64,000 bases of DNA from Streptomyces sp. 1-11 (lineage in GTDB: Bacteria > Actinomycetota > Actinomycetes > Streptomycetales > Streptomycetaceae), in contig NZ_BJTV01000010.1 in NCBI RefSeq assembly GCF_007176755.1, positions 124,001-188,000 of the forward strand, written 5' to 3'. Under the pieces are notes generated by a model. That model did no database searches. It saw only the letters and a list, made by a program, of their open reading frames with translations, and was not told where the DNA came from. This document shows positions 34,637 through 42,252 of the stretch, piece by piece (position 1 is the stretch's first letter; each line of letters opens with the position of its first letter). The position numbers and the translations under genes are program-made.

Positions 34637-34714
34637 CCGCGGCCGCCGGACGTACGGGCGCTTCGGCGGTGACGGGCCCGCGGCCGCCGGACGCACGGGC
34701 GCTTCGGCGGTGAC
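34637..34714. repeat. 37-bp direct repeat with one mismatch
   Basis: Copies at 34637-34673 and 34678-34714 start CCGCGGCCGCCGGACG and end GGCGGTGAC, with a single T/C difference. The second copy ends two bases before the LysR stop codon. Confidence 0.8.
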
Positions 34715-34715
34715 C

Positions 34716-35681
34716 CTACGCCCCGGGCGCCCGCCCGGCGGTGAACGCCCGGCGGGCCACCGTGACGAGCTCCGCGGCCGGGCCCACCAGACGCCGCCCG
34801 GTCGGCCAGACCGCGCGCAGGTCGCGCGTGAGGTCGACGCCCGCGACGTCGACGCCGATCAGCCGGCCCTCGGCGATGTCCCCGCGCACGGCCAGCTCGC
34901 TCAGCACGGACGGCCCGGTGCCGGCGATCACCGCGCCGCGCACGGCGGCCGTCGAGCCCAGCTCCACCAGGGGCCGGACGCGTTCGCAGCCGGCGAGGTG
35001 CAGGGCGCGGTCCAGGGTCTGGCGGGTGCCGGAGCCGCTCTCCCGCAGGACGAGCGGCGCGCGGGACAGCTCCCGCGCCGACAGCGGCTCGTGCCGCCGG
35101 GCCCACGGGTGGGCGGGGTCGACCACGACCACGAGCCGGTCCTCGGCCACCTGCCGGGTGGACATCACGCGGGACAGGCGCGGGCCCTCGATGAACCCGA
35201 TGTCGGCCTCGCCGGACTCGACCAGCTCGGGCACCTGCTCGCTGTTGGTCACCTGCAGTCCGATGTACAGCTCGGGCCGGCGGCCGCGCAGCTCGCTGAT
35301 CCAGGCCGGCAGCAGGTACTCCGCGATGGTCAGGCTGGCGGCGACGCGCAGCTCGGCCTCCCGCCGGTCGCGCAGCCTGCCGGCCCCGGCGAGAAGCTGG
35401 TCCAGCTCGTCCAGGACCCGCCGGGCGTGCCCGGCGACGACCTGTCCGGCGAGGGTCGGCCGGGAGCCGCGGCGGGTCCGGTCGACCAGCACCAGGCCCA
35501 GTCCGCGTTCCAGCGTGGACAGCCGGCGGCTCGCGGACGGCTGGGAGATCCGCAGCCGCTCGGCCGCCCGGCCCAGGCTGCCGAGGTCGGCCACCAGGAC
35601 TAGGAGCCGCAGCGACTCCAGGTCGGGGGTGCGCGGCGGGAGGAGGCCGGCGCGGGGATCCGGAACGGGAGCGTTTGTCAC
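34716..35681 (-). CDS. LysR-family transcriptional regulator
   Basis: About 321 residues. The winged helix occupies the first 80 residues (L-R-L-L-V-L-V-A-D-L-G-S-L-G-R-A-A-E-R-L-R-I-S-Q-P-S-A-S-R-R), and the periplasmic-binding-like effector domain follows. It is divergent from a YeiH-type exporter gene, the arrangement known for CysB/YeiE-like regulators of that family. An ATG at 35705 is also possible, but it lies inside a palindrome (35690-35708) that looks like the LysR operator, so GTG 35681 is preferred. Confidence 0.88.
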   Translation of the reverse strand: MTNAPVPDPRAGLLPPRTPDLESLRLLVLVADLGSLGRAAERLRISQPSASRRLSTLERGLGLVLVDRTRRGSRPTLAGQVVAGHARRVLDELDQLLAGAGRLRDRREAELRVAASLTIAEYLLPAWISELRGRRPELYIGLQVTNSEQVPELVESGEADIGFIEGPRLSRVMSTRQVAEDRLVVVVDPAHPWARRHEPLSARELSRAPLVLRESGSGTRQTLDRALHLAGCERVRPLVELGSTAAVRGAVIAGTGPSVLSELAVRGDIAEGRLIGVDVAGVDLTRDLRAVWPTGRRLVGPAAELVTVARRAFTAGRAPGA

Positions 35682-35689
35682 AGCCCCAG

Positions 35690-35708
35690 CGTATGTACCG
35701 GTCATACG
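35690..35708. promoter_or_regulatory. LysR-type palindrome in the divergent promoter
   Basis: CGTATG-TACCGGT-CATACG has perfect 6-bp arms around a 7-base centre and contains the T-N11-A pattern of LysR sites. It lies between the regulator and the exporter gene. Confidence 0.6.
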
Positions 35709-35776
35709 TTCTCGCTATGACCTCCTGCCCGATCGAGGGCTACAGCGCGGGGGCGGGGGCGCCCAGAGTGGTGATC

Positions 35777-36880
35777 ATGAAGGACGCCAGCCTCTCCCGG
35801 TCAGGGACAACCCGCCCGCTCCGTTCCGCCCGCGCCGCCCGGTTCCACGGTTTCGCCGCCCAGCTGCCCGGGCTCGCCCTGGCCGTGGGCGTCGCTCTCG
35901 TGGCGACCGCGCTGGGCCGGCTGGTCCCCGTCGTCGGCGGGCCGGTGAGCGGGATCGTGCTGGGGGTGCTGGTGGCGGTGGCGGTGCGGCCGGGCGAGCG
36001 GACGCGGCCCGGTGTCGCCTTCGCCGCGCGCGGAGTGCTGCAGGCGGCGGTGGTGCTGCTGGGCGCGCAGCTCTCCCTCGGCCAGGTGCTGCGGGTCGGG
36101 GCCGGCTCGCTGCCGGTGATGCTGGTGACCCTGGCGGTCTGCCTGGCGGCGGCGTACTGGATCGGGCGCCGCCTCGGCGTCGTCCGCGACCTGCGCACCC
36201 TGATCGGTGTGGGCACCGGCATCTGCGGGGCCTCCGCGATCGCCGCGGTGACGCCGGTCATCGGCGCGGCCGAGGCGGAGGTGGCCTACGCCGTCTCCAC
36301 GATCTTCGTGTTCAACATCGCCGCGGTGCTGACGTTCCCCGCCCTCGGGCATCTGCTGGGCCTGGGCCAGCACGCCTTCGGCCTGTTCGCCGGCACCGCG
36401 GTCAACGACATGTCGTCGGTGGTCGCCGCCGCCACCACCTACGGCGGCCCGGCGGCCGACTACGCGGTGGTGGTCAAGCTGGCCCGCACCCTGCTGATCA
36501 TCCCGGTCTGCCTGGGCCTCGCCGCCCTCGCCCGCCGCCGCGCGCGGACGGCGGACGCGGCCGCCGGCGCCGCCCCGGCGGACCCGAAACGGGCCCTGCC
36601 CGCTCCGGTGCGCGTCGGCCGGCTGGTGCCGTGGTTCCTCGTCGGTTTCCTCGTCCTGGCGGCCGCGAACACCGCAGGCCTCGTCCCGGCCGCCGCCCAC
36701 GGCCCGCTCGGCTCGCTCGCCGGCTTCCTGATCACCGTCGCACTGTCCGCGATCGGCCTGTCCACCGAGCCCGCCGGACTGCGCCGGACCGGCCCCGCTC
36801 CCCTGCTGCTGGGCGGCTGCCTGTGGCTGGTCGTCTCCGCCACCAGCCTGGCGGTCCAGTTCGCGACCCGGTACCTGTGA
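35777..36880 (+). CDS. YeiH/Cons_hypoth698 family membrane protein, putative sulfate exporter
   Basis: About 367 residues with ten or so hydrophobic segments. The family motif is V-G-T-G-I-C-G-A-S-A-I-A-A-V in the middle, followed by G-T-A-V-N-D-M-S-S-V-V-A-A. The family has been proposed to export sulfate or other anions; direct proof is limited. ATG 35777 (after AGAGTGG) is chosen. An in-frame ATG at 35717 would add 20 residues but stands only 8 bases from the operator. Confidence 0.85.
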   Translation: MKDASLSRSGTTRPLRSARAARFHGFAAQLPGLALAVGVALVATALGRLVPVVGGPVSGIVLGVLVAVAVRPGERTRPGVAFAARGVLQAAVVLLGAQLSLGQVLRVGAGSLPVMLVTLAVCLAAAYWIGRRLGVVRDLRTLIGVGTGICGASAIAAVTPVIGAAEAEVAYAVSTIFVFNIAAVLTFPALGHLLGLGQHAFGLFAGTAVNDMSSVVAAATTYGGPAADYAVVVKLARTLLIIPVCLGLAALARRRARTADAAAGAAPADPKRALPAPVRVGRLVPWFLVGFLVLAAANTAGLVPAAAHGPLGSLAGFLITVALSAIGLSTEPAGLRRTGPAPLLLGGCLWLVVSATSLAVQFATRYL

Positions 36881-36937
36881 CCCGGTACCTGTGTCTCGCG
36901 GTGCCTGCGTCCCGGTACCTGTGACTCGCACGCGCCA

Positions 36938-36993
36938 GGGCTCCCGGCCGCGCTCGGCGGCCGGGAGCGGCCGCCGAGCGCGGCCGGGAGCCC
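36938..36993. terminator. 25-bp-stem bidirectional terminator
   Basis: Two perfect 25-base arms (left arm begins GGGCTCCCGGCCGCG) enclose the 6-base loop GGGAGC. It separates the convergent YeiH-like gene and permease gene. Just before it, CCCGGTACCTGTG is repeated three times between 36866 and 36923. Confidence 0.85.
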
Positions 36994-37003
36994 CGGGGGT
37001 GGT

Positions 37004-38389
37004 TCACGCCGTAGGCAGGAGGGGGTCGGAGGCTTCCGGCTCCGCGGGCCCCGCTTCGCCGTCAGATCCGAGCCGCATCTCTGGGGCGGGGCGGCGGAAG
37101 CCCTTGGTGATCACCGCGAGCCAGACGATCCCGATGACCAGCCAGCCGAGGCCCAGTCTCACCGCGGTGCCGCCGAGCTGGGTGATCAGGTAGACGTCGA
37201 CCGCGGCGCCGGCGGCCGGCAGGAGGAGGTACCGCACGGGCGAGTGGCGGGTGCCGGAACGCCACTGCCGCACGGCGTAGGCGATCACACAGACGTTGAC
37301 GAGCGTGAAGCCCAGGAACGCGCCGAAGTTGATGAAGGAGGTGGCGTCGGCGAGCGAGAGGTTCATGGCCAGCAGGCCGACCGCGCCGATCACCAGCACA
37401 TTGGTGACGGGGGTGAGCAGCTTGCGGTGCAGGCGTCCGAAGACGCGGCGCGGCAGGGCGCCGTCCCGGCCCATGACGAACATCAGGCGGCTGGTGCTGG
37501 CCTGGATGGCGACGCAGGAGGCGAACCCGCCCAGCATGCCGACGATGTTGGCGACGTCCGCGAACGTCTTCCCGCCGACGGTGGTGGACAGCAGGTACCC
37601 GGCGGAGTCCTGGTCGGGAAAGGAACCGCCCGGGTGGGCCCACTGCATCAGGAAGGAGATGACGATGAAGATGCCGCCGCCGGTCAGCACGGTCAGGATG
37701 ATGCTGCGCGGGATCGTGCGCCGCGGGTCGCGCACCTCCTCGCTCAGGGTGCTCACCGCGTCGAAGCCGAGGAAGGCGTAGGCGGCGACGGCCGCGGCGG
37801 CGGTGACGGCGGAGAAGCTGGTGGCGTGGTTCCAGAAGGCGTGGCCGGCCGAGGCGGTGCCGCCGTGGCCGAGTCCGTAGTGGACGCACAGCACCGCGAG
37901 CACGACCAGGACGGCGGTGACGCCGAGCAGCAGCACCCGGTTGACCCGGTCGGCGACCTTGAGGCCGACGATGTTGATGACGGTGGCGAGCACCACGTTG
38001 ATGACCAGCCAGGCCCACTCCGGCACGGCCGGGAACTGGGCGTGCAGGTAGATGGCCTGGATGAGCCAGGCGACCATCGGCAGGAAGAGGTAGTCGAGCA
38101 GCAGGGCCCATCCGGCCAGGAAGCCGACCCGGGAGTCCAGCTCCTTGCGGGCGTAGGTGTACACGGAGCCGGAGCTGGGGTGGACCTTGGCCATCTTGGC
38201 GTAGCTGAGGCCGGTCAGCAGCATGGCGCCGGTGGCGATGGCGTAGGCGGTCGGCGCGGCGCCCTTGCTGGTGGCGGCGATGACGCCGAAGATCGACATG
38301 ACGACGGCGGGGGCCATGTAGGCGACGCCGAAGGCGACCACGGACAACAGTCCGAGGTCTCCTCGCATACGGGTGGGCTGGTCTGTCAC
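37004..38389 (-). CDS. APC-superfamily amino acid permease
   Basis: 461 residues with 12 predicted membrane segments. The amino end (S-V-V-A-F-G-V-A-Y-M-A-P-A) carries the unwound first helix of APC transporters, and F-L-G-F-D-A-V-S-T-L-S-E-E-V-R-D-P-R-R-T-I-P is the conserved loop after segment 6. It imports amino acids or related amines. GTG 38389 is preceded by GGGGAGGAGAGCAACC and overlaps the end of the nitrilase gene by 4 bases, so the two are translationally coupled. Confidence 0.92.
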   Translation of the reverse strand: MTDQPTRMRGDLGLLSVVAFGVAYMAPAVVMSIFGVIAATSKGAAPTAYAIATGAMLLTGLSYAKMAKVHPSSGSVYTYARKELDSRVGFLAGWALLLDYLFLPMVAWLIQAIYLHAQFPAVPEWAWLVINVVLATVINIVGLKVADRVNRVLLLGVTAVLVVLAVLCVHYGLGHGGTASAGHAFWNHATSFSAVTAAAAVAAYAFLGFDAVSTLSEEVRDPRRTIPRSIILTVLTGGGIFIVISFLMQWAHPGGSFPDQDSAGYLLSTTVGGKTFADVANIVGMLGGFASCVAIQASTSRLMFVMGRDGALPRRVFGRLHRKLLTPVTNVLVIGAVGLLAMNLSLADATSFINFGAFLGFTLVNVCVIAYAVRQWRSGTRHSPVRYLLLPAAGAAVDVYLITQLGGTAVRLGLGWLVIGIVWLAVITKGFRRPAPEMRLGSDGEAGPAEPEASDPLLPTA

Positions 38390-39303
38390 GGGTTGCTCTC
38401 CTCCCCGAGGGTACGGCGGGTCTCGGTGCGGGCGCCGGTGTCGCCGGCCCAGGCGGCGGGGTCGATGCGGCCCTGGTACAGGGGCAGGGCCAGGGGCTGG
38501 TCGTCGGGGCGGAACTGCTCCCACGGCCGGTTGAGCGCGGCGGTGCCCAGACGGCGTACGTTGGCGACCTCGTCCAGGTCGATCACGTCGGTGAGGGTGG
38601 TGTCGCTGTCGGCCGCGGCCTCGGAGCGCACGTTGCCCTGCGGGTCCACGAGCAGGCTGCGGCCGGTGCCGGCGGGGGCGGCGCAGTTGACGCTGGCGAC
38701 GAACACCTGGTTGACGATGGCGTTGGCGCGGGCCAGCACGGTCTCCTGGGCCCGGTCGCTGCCGGAGGTCAGCACGAAGTTCAGCACCAGCTCCGCGCCC
38801 ATCCAGGCCAGGTGGCGGGTGGTCTCCGGGAACCACGCGTCGTAGCAGATGGACAGTCCCACGCGGCCGATGCCGTCGAGATCGAAGACGGTGAACCCGG
38901 AGCCGGGGGCGACGGTCTCGTAGGGCCGCCACGGGAAGACCTTGCGGTAGGCGGCGATCCGCTCGCCGCGCGGGGAGTACACGGGGGCGGTGTTGTACAC
39001 GCGCCCGTCGGCCCCCCGCTCGTAGACGCTGCCCGGGGCGAGCCAGACGCCCAGGTCGCCGGCGATCTCGGCGAGGGCGCGGTCACGGGGGCCGTCCAGG
39101 GGTTCGGCGAGGGCTTCCGGCAGCTCGGCGGGGGTGAGCGCGGCACCGCCCGCGGGGGCGCCGAGATGCAGCTCGGGATATACGACCAGCGGCGCGGCGG
39201 GGAGCCCCGTCGTGCGCTTTCGCACGTCGGCGGCCAGGCCGTCCAGGTCGTCGGCCGGGCGCTGGGCCGCCTGGGCCAGCAGGAGAGGGAGGGGTCGGGA
39301 CAT
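38386..39303 (-). CDS. Carbon-nitrogen hydrolase (nitrilase superfamily)
   Basis: 305 residues with the complete triad: Glu44 in V-Y-P-E-L-H, Lys121 in Y-R-K-V-F-P-W, and nucleophile Cys153 in S-I-C-Y-D-A-W-F-P-E. It hydrolyses an amide or nitrile. Being coupled with an amino acid permease suggests degradation of an amide or omega-amidated amino compound that the permease imports. ATG 39303 is the start expected for the fold. A divergent TetR gene and a 29-bp operator precede it. Confidence 0.92.
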   Translation of the reverse strand: MSRPLPLLLAQAAQRPADDLDGLAADVRKRTTGLPAAPLVVYPELHLGAPAGGAALTPAELPEALAEPLDGPRDRALAEIAGDLGVWLAPGSVYERGADGRVYNTAPVYSPRGERIAAYRKVFPWRPYETVAPGSGFTVFDLDGIGRVGLSICYDAWFPETTRHLAWMGAELVLNFVLTSGSDRAQETVLARANAIVNQVFVASVNCAAPAGTGRSLLVDPQGNVRSEAAADSDTTLTDVIDLDEVANVRRLGTAALNRPWEQFRPDDQPLALPLYQGRIDPAAWAGDTGARTETRRTLGEESNP

Positions 39304-39327
39304 GGGGCACCGGGTCTTGCCTCGGGG

Positions 39328-39356
39328 ATTCGTTAAACGAAATTTAGTTAACGAAT
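39328..39356. promoter_or_regulatory. 29-bp AT-rich TetR-type operator
   Basis: ATTCGTTAA (39328-39336) and TTAACGAAT (39348-39356) are perfect 9-bp arms around ACGAAATTTAG. Its AT content contrasts with everything around. It lies 25 bases from the nitrilase start and 61 from the TetR start, so binding would control both. Confidence 0.75.
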
Positions 39357-39416
39357 GTGGACCGGTCAATGGATTGCCACAGGTGAGATACGGGCGACCG
39401 TCGGCGGTGTGCGAGC

Positions 39417-40037
39417 ATGTCAGCCATGGCCCGACCCAGGAACCAGGCGGAACGCCGCGCCCAGCTCATCGACGCGACCGCCAGGACAGTGGTCGATCTC
39501 GGTGCCACCGCCACCAAACTGCGGGACGTCGCCCGGGTCGCCGGGGTCACCCCCGCCTCGGTGCTCTACTACTACGCCGACATCCAGGAACTGTTCGCCG
39601 CCGTGTTCGAGCGCAGCGCCGCGACGTACTTCGTCAGGCGAGAGCAGGCCATCGCGGCGGCGGAAGGCCCGGTCGACCGGTTGCGCGCCTGTGTGCGCAG
39701 CGGGGTGCCCTGGCCGGGAGAGGGAGAGGAGAGCACGCGGCTGCTCTTCGAGCTGTTCCCGGTGGCCCTGCGCAACGAGGGCGCTGCGGACCGGCAGCGC
39801 ACCTTCGCGCACCAGCAGTCCGAGCTCTACCGTCAGGTGCTCGAACTCGGGCAGAAGAGCGGGGAGTTCACGCTCACCGGCGACCCCTGGGCCCTGGGAC
39901 GCTCGTTCGTGGCGCTGGAGGACGGCTACGCGATGGACCTGCTGGTCGGCGACGCGACCGCCCAGGACATCGAGGACCGTCTGCTCGACCACGCCCGCAT
40001 CGTCACGGGTAACCCGGCCTTCGCCAGGCGTGGTTGA
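39417..40037 (+). CDS. TetR-family transcriptional regulator
   Basis: 206 residues (203 if ATG 39426 is used). The helix-turn-helix spans about 15-60 (R-R-A-Q-L-I-D-A-T-A-R-T-V-V, then L-R-D-V-A-R-V-A-G-V-T-P-A-S-V-L-Y-Y-Y). The ligand domain resembles BetI-like repressors. It is divergent from the nitrilase-permease operon with a strong palindrome between, so it most likely represses that operon and itself. Confidence 0.9.
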   Translation: MSAMARPRNQAERRAQLIDATARTVVDLGATATKLRDVARVAGVTPASVLYYYADIQELFAAVFERSAATYFVRREQAIAAAEGPVDRLRACVRSGVPWPGEGEESTRLLFELFPVALRNEGAADRQRTFAHQQSELYRQVLELGQKSGEFTLTGDPWALGRSFVALEDGYAMDLLVGDATAQDIEDRLLDHARIVTGNPAFARRG

Positions 40038-40103
40038 CGGGACGCGGGCCGCGCCCGCGCGGCCGCGGTCCGTTGGGGCAGGCGCTTCGCACCCGGAACA
40101 CGA

Positions 40104-40134
40104 CCGGGCCCCGGCGATCGACGCCGGGGCCCGG
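40104..40134. terminator. 13-bp-stem bidirectional terminator
   Basis: CCGGGCCCCGGCG and CGCCGGGGCCCGG flank the loop ATCGA. It lies between the convergent TetR and antitoxin-like genes. Confidence 0.8.
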
Positions 40135-40151
40135 GTCCGGGTGCCGCGGAC

Positions 40152-40343
40152 TCAGCGGTCCGTCACTTCGCCACCGTAGGAACGGTGCACGGCGTCGGCG
40201 GCCTTGTCGGTCTGGGCGTCGTACTTGTTCCCCGTACGCTCGTCGACCATCCGCTCGGCGCTCTCGACGCCCCTGTCGGCCTGGTCGGGGTGGCTCTTGG
40301 CCATCTCCTTGGCCTTGTTCGCCATGTCTCCCAGCTTGCCCAT
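40152..40343 (-). CDS. MT0933-type antitoxin family small protein
   Basis: 63 residues, highly charged and helical: M-G-K-L-G-D-M-A-N-K-A-K-E at the start and R-T-G-N-K-Y-D-A-Q-T-D-K-A-A-D-A towards the end, matching the Rv0909/MT0933 antitoxin family. In mycobacteria the relative is paired with a toxin. Here no toxin gene is adjacent, as is usual for Streptomyces members, so an antitoxin role is unproven. ATG 40343 has GGGAGGTACCT before it. Confidence 0.85.
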   Translation of the reverse strand: MGKLGDMANKAKEMAKSHPDQADRGVESAERMVDERTGNKYDAQTDKAADAVHRSYGGEVTDR

Positions 40344-40525
40344 AGGTACCTCCCGGCGATGCGTTGGCGTCGTACCAGGCTGCGGGTACCCGTGCCCCGC
40401 CGACACATGCGGTGCCCCACGGACGACGCCCTCCCCGCGGTCCGGGCCGTGAGCGGCTGACGGCCGCCGGACGCTCCGGCGGACCGGCGACCGCGTCGTG
40501 CTGGTGCGTCGCCGGGTCCATGTGG

Positions 40526-40531
40526 TTATCT
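40526..40531 (+). promoter_or_regulatory. -10 box of a probably leaderless transcript
   Basis: TTATCT ends 6 bases before the ATG of the leader peptide, the distance expected if transcription begins at the ATG itself. No ribosome site precedes the ATG. The -35 region is poorly defined. Confidence 0.4.
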
Positions 40532-40537
40532 GGCTCC

Positions 40538-40612
40538 ATGACCGTGCTCGTGACCCGCCGCCACGTTGACTACGGGCGTGTCACCACCACGCGTTGTCCC
40601 GCCGCGAGCTGA
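40538..40612 (+). CDS. Cysteine-attenuator leader peptide before metY-metX
   Basis: 24 codons. The core T-R-R-H-V-D-Y-G-R-V followed by T-T-T-R-C near the end matches the putative leader peptides found before sulfur genes in actinomycetes, whose consensus is R-R-H-V-D-x-x-R-V-x-S-x-x-C. Ribosome stalling at the Cys codon when cysteine is scarce would switch on downstream expression. The stop lies 276 bases before metY. Between lie the hexamer repeats; I could not define the attenuator hairpins by eye. Confidence 0.7.
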   Translation: MTVLVTRRHVDYGRVTTTRCPAAS

Positions 40613-40709
40613 GTCCGCGCTCCGGCTTCTGACCGGTCTCTTTCCCCCCGCGTCCCGCTGAACGCCGCCCGTTCCAGGGCCGGTTCGCAACGCCGCGGCA
40701 CTTCCGCGC

Positions 40710-40875
40710 ATCCGTGTCCGGCATCCGTGTCCGCATCGCGCGTCCGTGTCCGCATCGCGCGTCCGTGTCCGTATCCGTATCCGCGTCCGTATCCGTATCC
40801 GCGTCCAGCACCGCGCGCCTCCGCTCTCCGCACCCGCACTCGTAAGCGCACCCGCACTCGCACTCGCACTCGCAC
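40710..40875. repeat. Hexamer microsatellite tracts in the metY leader
   Basis: Variants of CCGTATCCGCGT and TCCGTGTCCGCATCGCGCG repeat between about 40710 and 40805, and a CACTCG hexamer array covers about 40845-40873. The tracts end a few bases before the metY ribosome site. They sit in the transcribed leader between the leader peptide and metY. Confidence 0.75.
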
Positions 40876-40888
40876 GAGGAGCCCCACC

Positions 40889-42247
40889 ATGAGCCAGCCC
40901 ATCGACTCCGTCACCGCGGGCCACACCCCGGAGGAACCCACCGGCCCCGACACCTCCGCGTGGTCCTTCGAGACCAAGCAGATCCACGCGGGCGCCGAAC
41001 CCGACCCGACGACCGGCGCCCGGGCGACTCCCATCTACCAGACGACGTCGTTCGTCTTCCGGGACACCCAGCACGCCGCTGACCTGTTCGCGCTGGCCGA
41101 GCCCGGCAACATCTACACCCGCATCCACAACCCCACCCAGGACGTCTTCGAGCAGCGCGTCGCCGCCCTGGAGGGCGGGGTGGCGGCCGTGGCCCTCGCG
41201 TCCGGGCAGGCGGCGGAGACCCTGGCGATCCTGACGCTGGCGCGGTCCGGCGACCACATCGTCTCCAGCACGTCGCTGTACGGCGGCACCTTCAACCTGT
41301 TCCGGCACACGCTGCCGAGGCTGGGCGTCGAGGTGTCGTTCGTGGACGACCCGGACGACCTCGAGGCGTGGCGGGCGGCGATCCGCCCGAACACCAAGGC
41401 GCTGTTCGCGGAGACCCTGGGCAACCCGCGCGGCAACGTGCTCGACGTGCGGGGCGTCGCGGATGTGGCGCACGCGGCCGGGGTGCCGCTGATCGTGGAC
41501 AACACGGTCCCGACTCCCTATCTGCTGCGGCCCGTCGAGCACGGCGCCGACATCGTCGTCCACTCGGCGACCAAGTTCCTGGGCGGACACGGCACGGCCG
41601 TCGCGGGTGTGGTCGTCGACGGCGGCACCTTCGACTTCGGCGCGCACGCCGAGCGGTTCCCGGACTTCACCGAGCCCGATCCCAGCTACCACGGGCTGCG
41701 GTACTGGCCCGCGCTCGGCCCGGGGGCGTTCGCCGTCAAGCTCCGGGTGCAGCTGCTCCGCGACCTCGGGCCGGCCCTCTCCCCGCACTCCGCCTTCCTG
41801 CTCCTGCAGGGCGTGGAGACCCTCAGCCTGCGGCTCGACCGCCACTCGGCCAACGCGCAGGCCCTCGCCGAGTGGCTGGAGCAGCGGGACGAGGTGGCCG
41901 CCGTGCACTACCCCGGGCTGGAGAGCAGCAGGTGGTACGAGGCGGGGCGGAAGTACCTGCCCCGGGGCGCGGGCGCCGTCGTCTCCTTCGAACTCCGGGA
42001 CGGCGTCGAGGCCGGCAAGCGGTTCGTGGACGCCGTGGAGCTGTTCAGCCACCTCGCCAACATCGGTGACGTCCGCAGCCTCATCATCCACCCGGCGTCC
42101 ACCACGCACAGCCAGCTCGACGAGGAGCAACTGGCTGCCACCGGCACCTCACCGGGCCTGGTGCGCCTGTCGGTCGGCATCGAGAACCTCGCCGACCTCA
42201 AGGCCGACCTGGAGGCGGGGTTCCGCGCGGCCAAGGGCGCGTCCTGA
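40889..42247 (+). CDS. metY: O-acetylhomoserine sulfhydrylase
   Basis: 452 residues, PLP-dependent Cys/Met metabolism family. The PLP lysine is Lys229 in H-S-A-T-K-F-L-G-G-H-G, preceded by D-N-T-V-P-T-P and Y-T-R-I-H-N-P-T-Q. The long insertion F-D-F-G-A-H-A-E-R-F-P-D-F-T-E-P-D is typical of O-acetylhomoserine aminocarboxypropyltransferases. It makes homocysteine from O-acetylhomoserine and sulfide. ATG 40889 follows GAGGAGCCCCACC; the upstream extension is repeat sequence. metX follows 5 bases after the stop and produces its substrate. Confidence 0.95.
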   Translation: MSQPIDSVTAGHTPEEPTGPDTSAWSFETKQIHAGAEPDPTTGARATPIYQTTSFVFRDTQHAADLFALAEPGNIYTRIHNPTQDVFEQRVAALEGGVAAVALASGQAAETLAILTLARSGDHIVSSTSLYGGTFNLFRHTLPRLGVEVSFVDDPDDLEAWRAAIRPNTKALFAETLGNPRGNVLDVRGVADVAHAAGVPLIVDNTVPTPYLLRPVEHGADIVVHSATKFLGGHGTAVAGVVVDGGTFDFGAHAERFPDFTEPDPSYHGLRYWPALGPGAFAVKLRVQLLRDLGPALSPHSAFLLLQGVETLSLRLDRHSANAQALAEWLEQRDEVAAVHYPGLESSRWYEAGRKYLPRGAGAVVSFELRDGVEAGKRFVDAVELFSHLANIGDVRSLIIHPASTTHSQLDEEQLAATGTSPGLVRLSVGIENLADLKADLEAGFRAAKGAS

Positions 42248-42252
42248 ACACC

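Noticed and set aside
40727..40888. An amino-terminal extension of MetY with R-T-R-T-R-T repeats
   Set aside because: It is translation of the hexamer tract; the ATG at 40889 has a good ribosome site and gives the normal protein.
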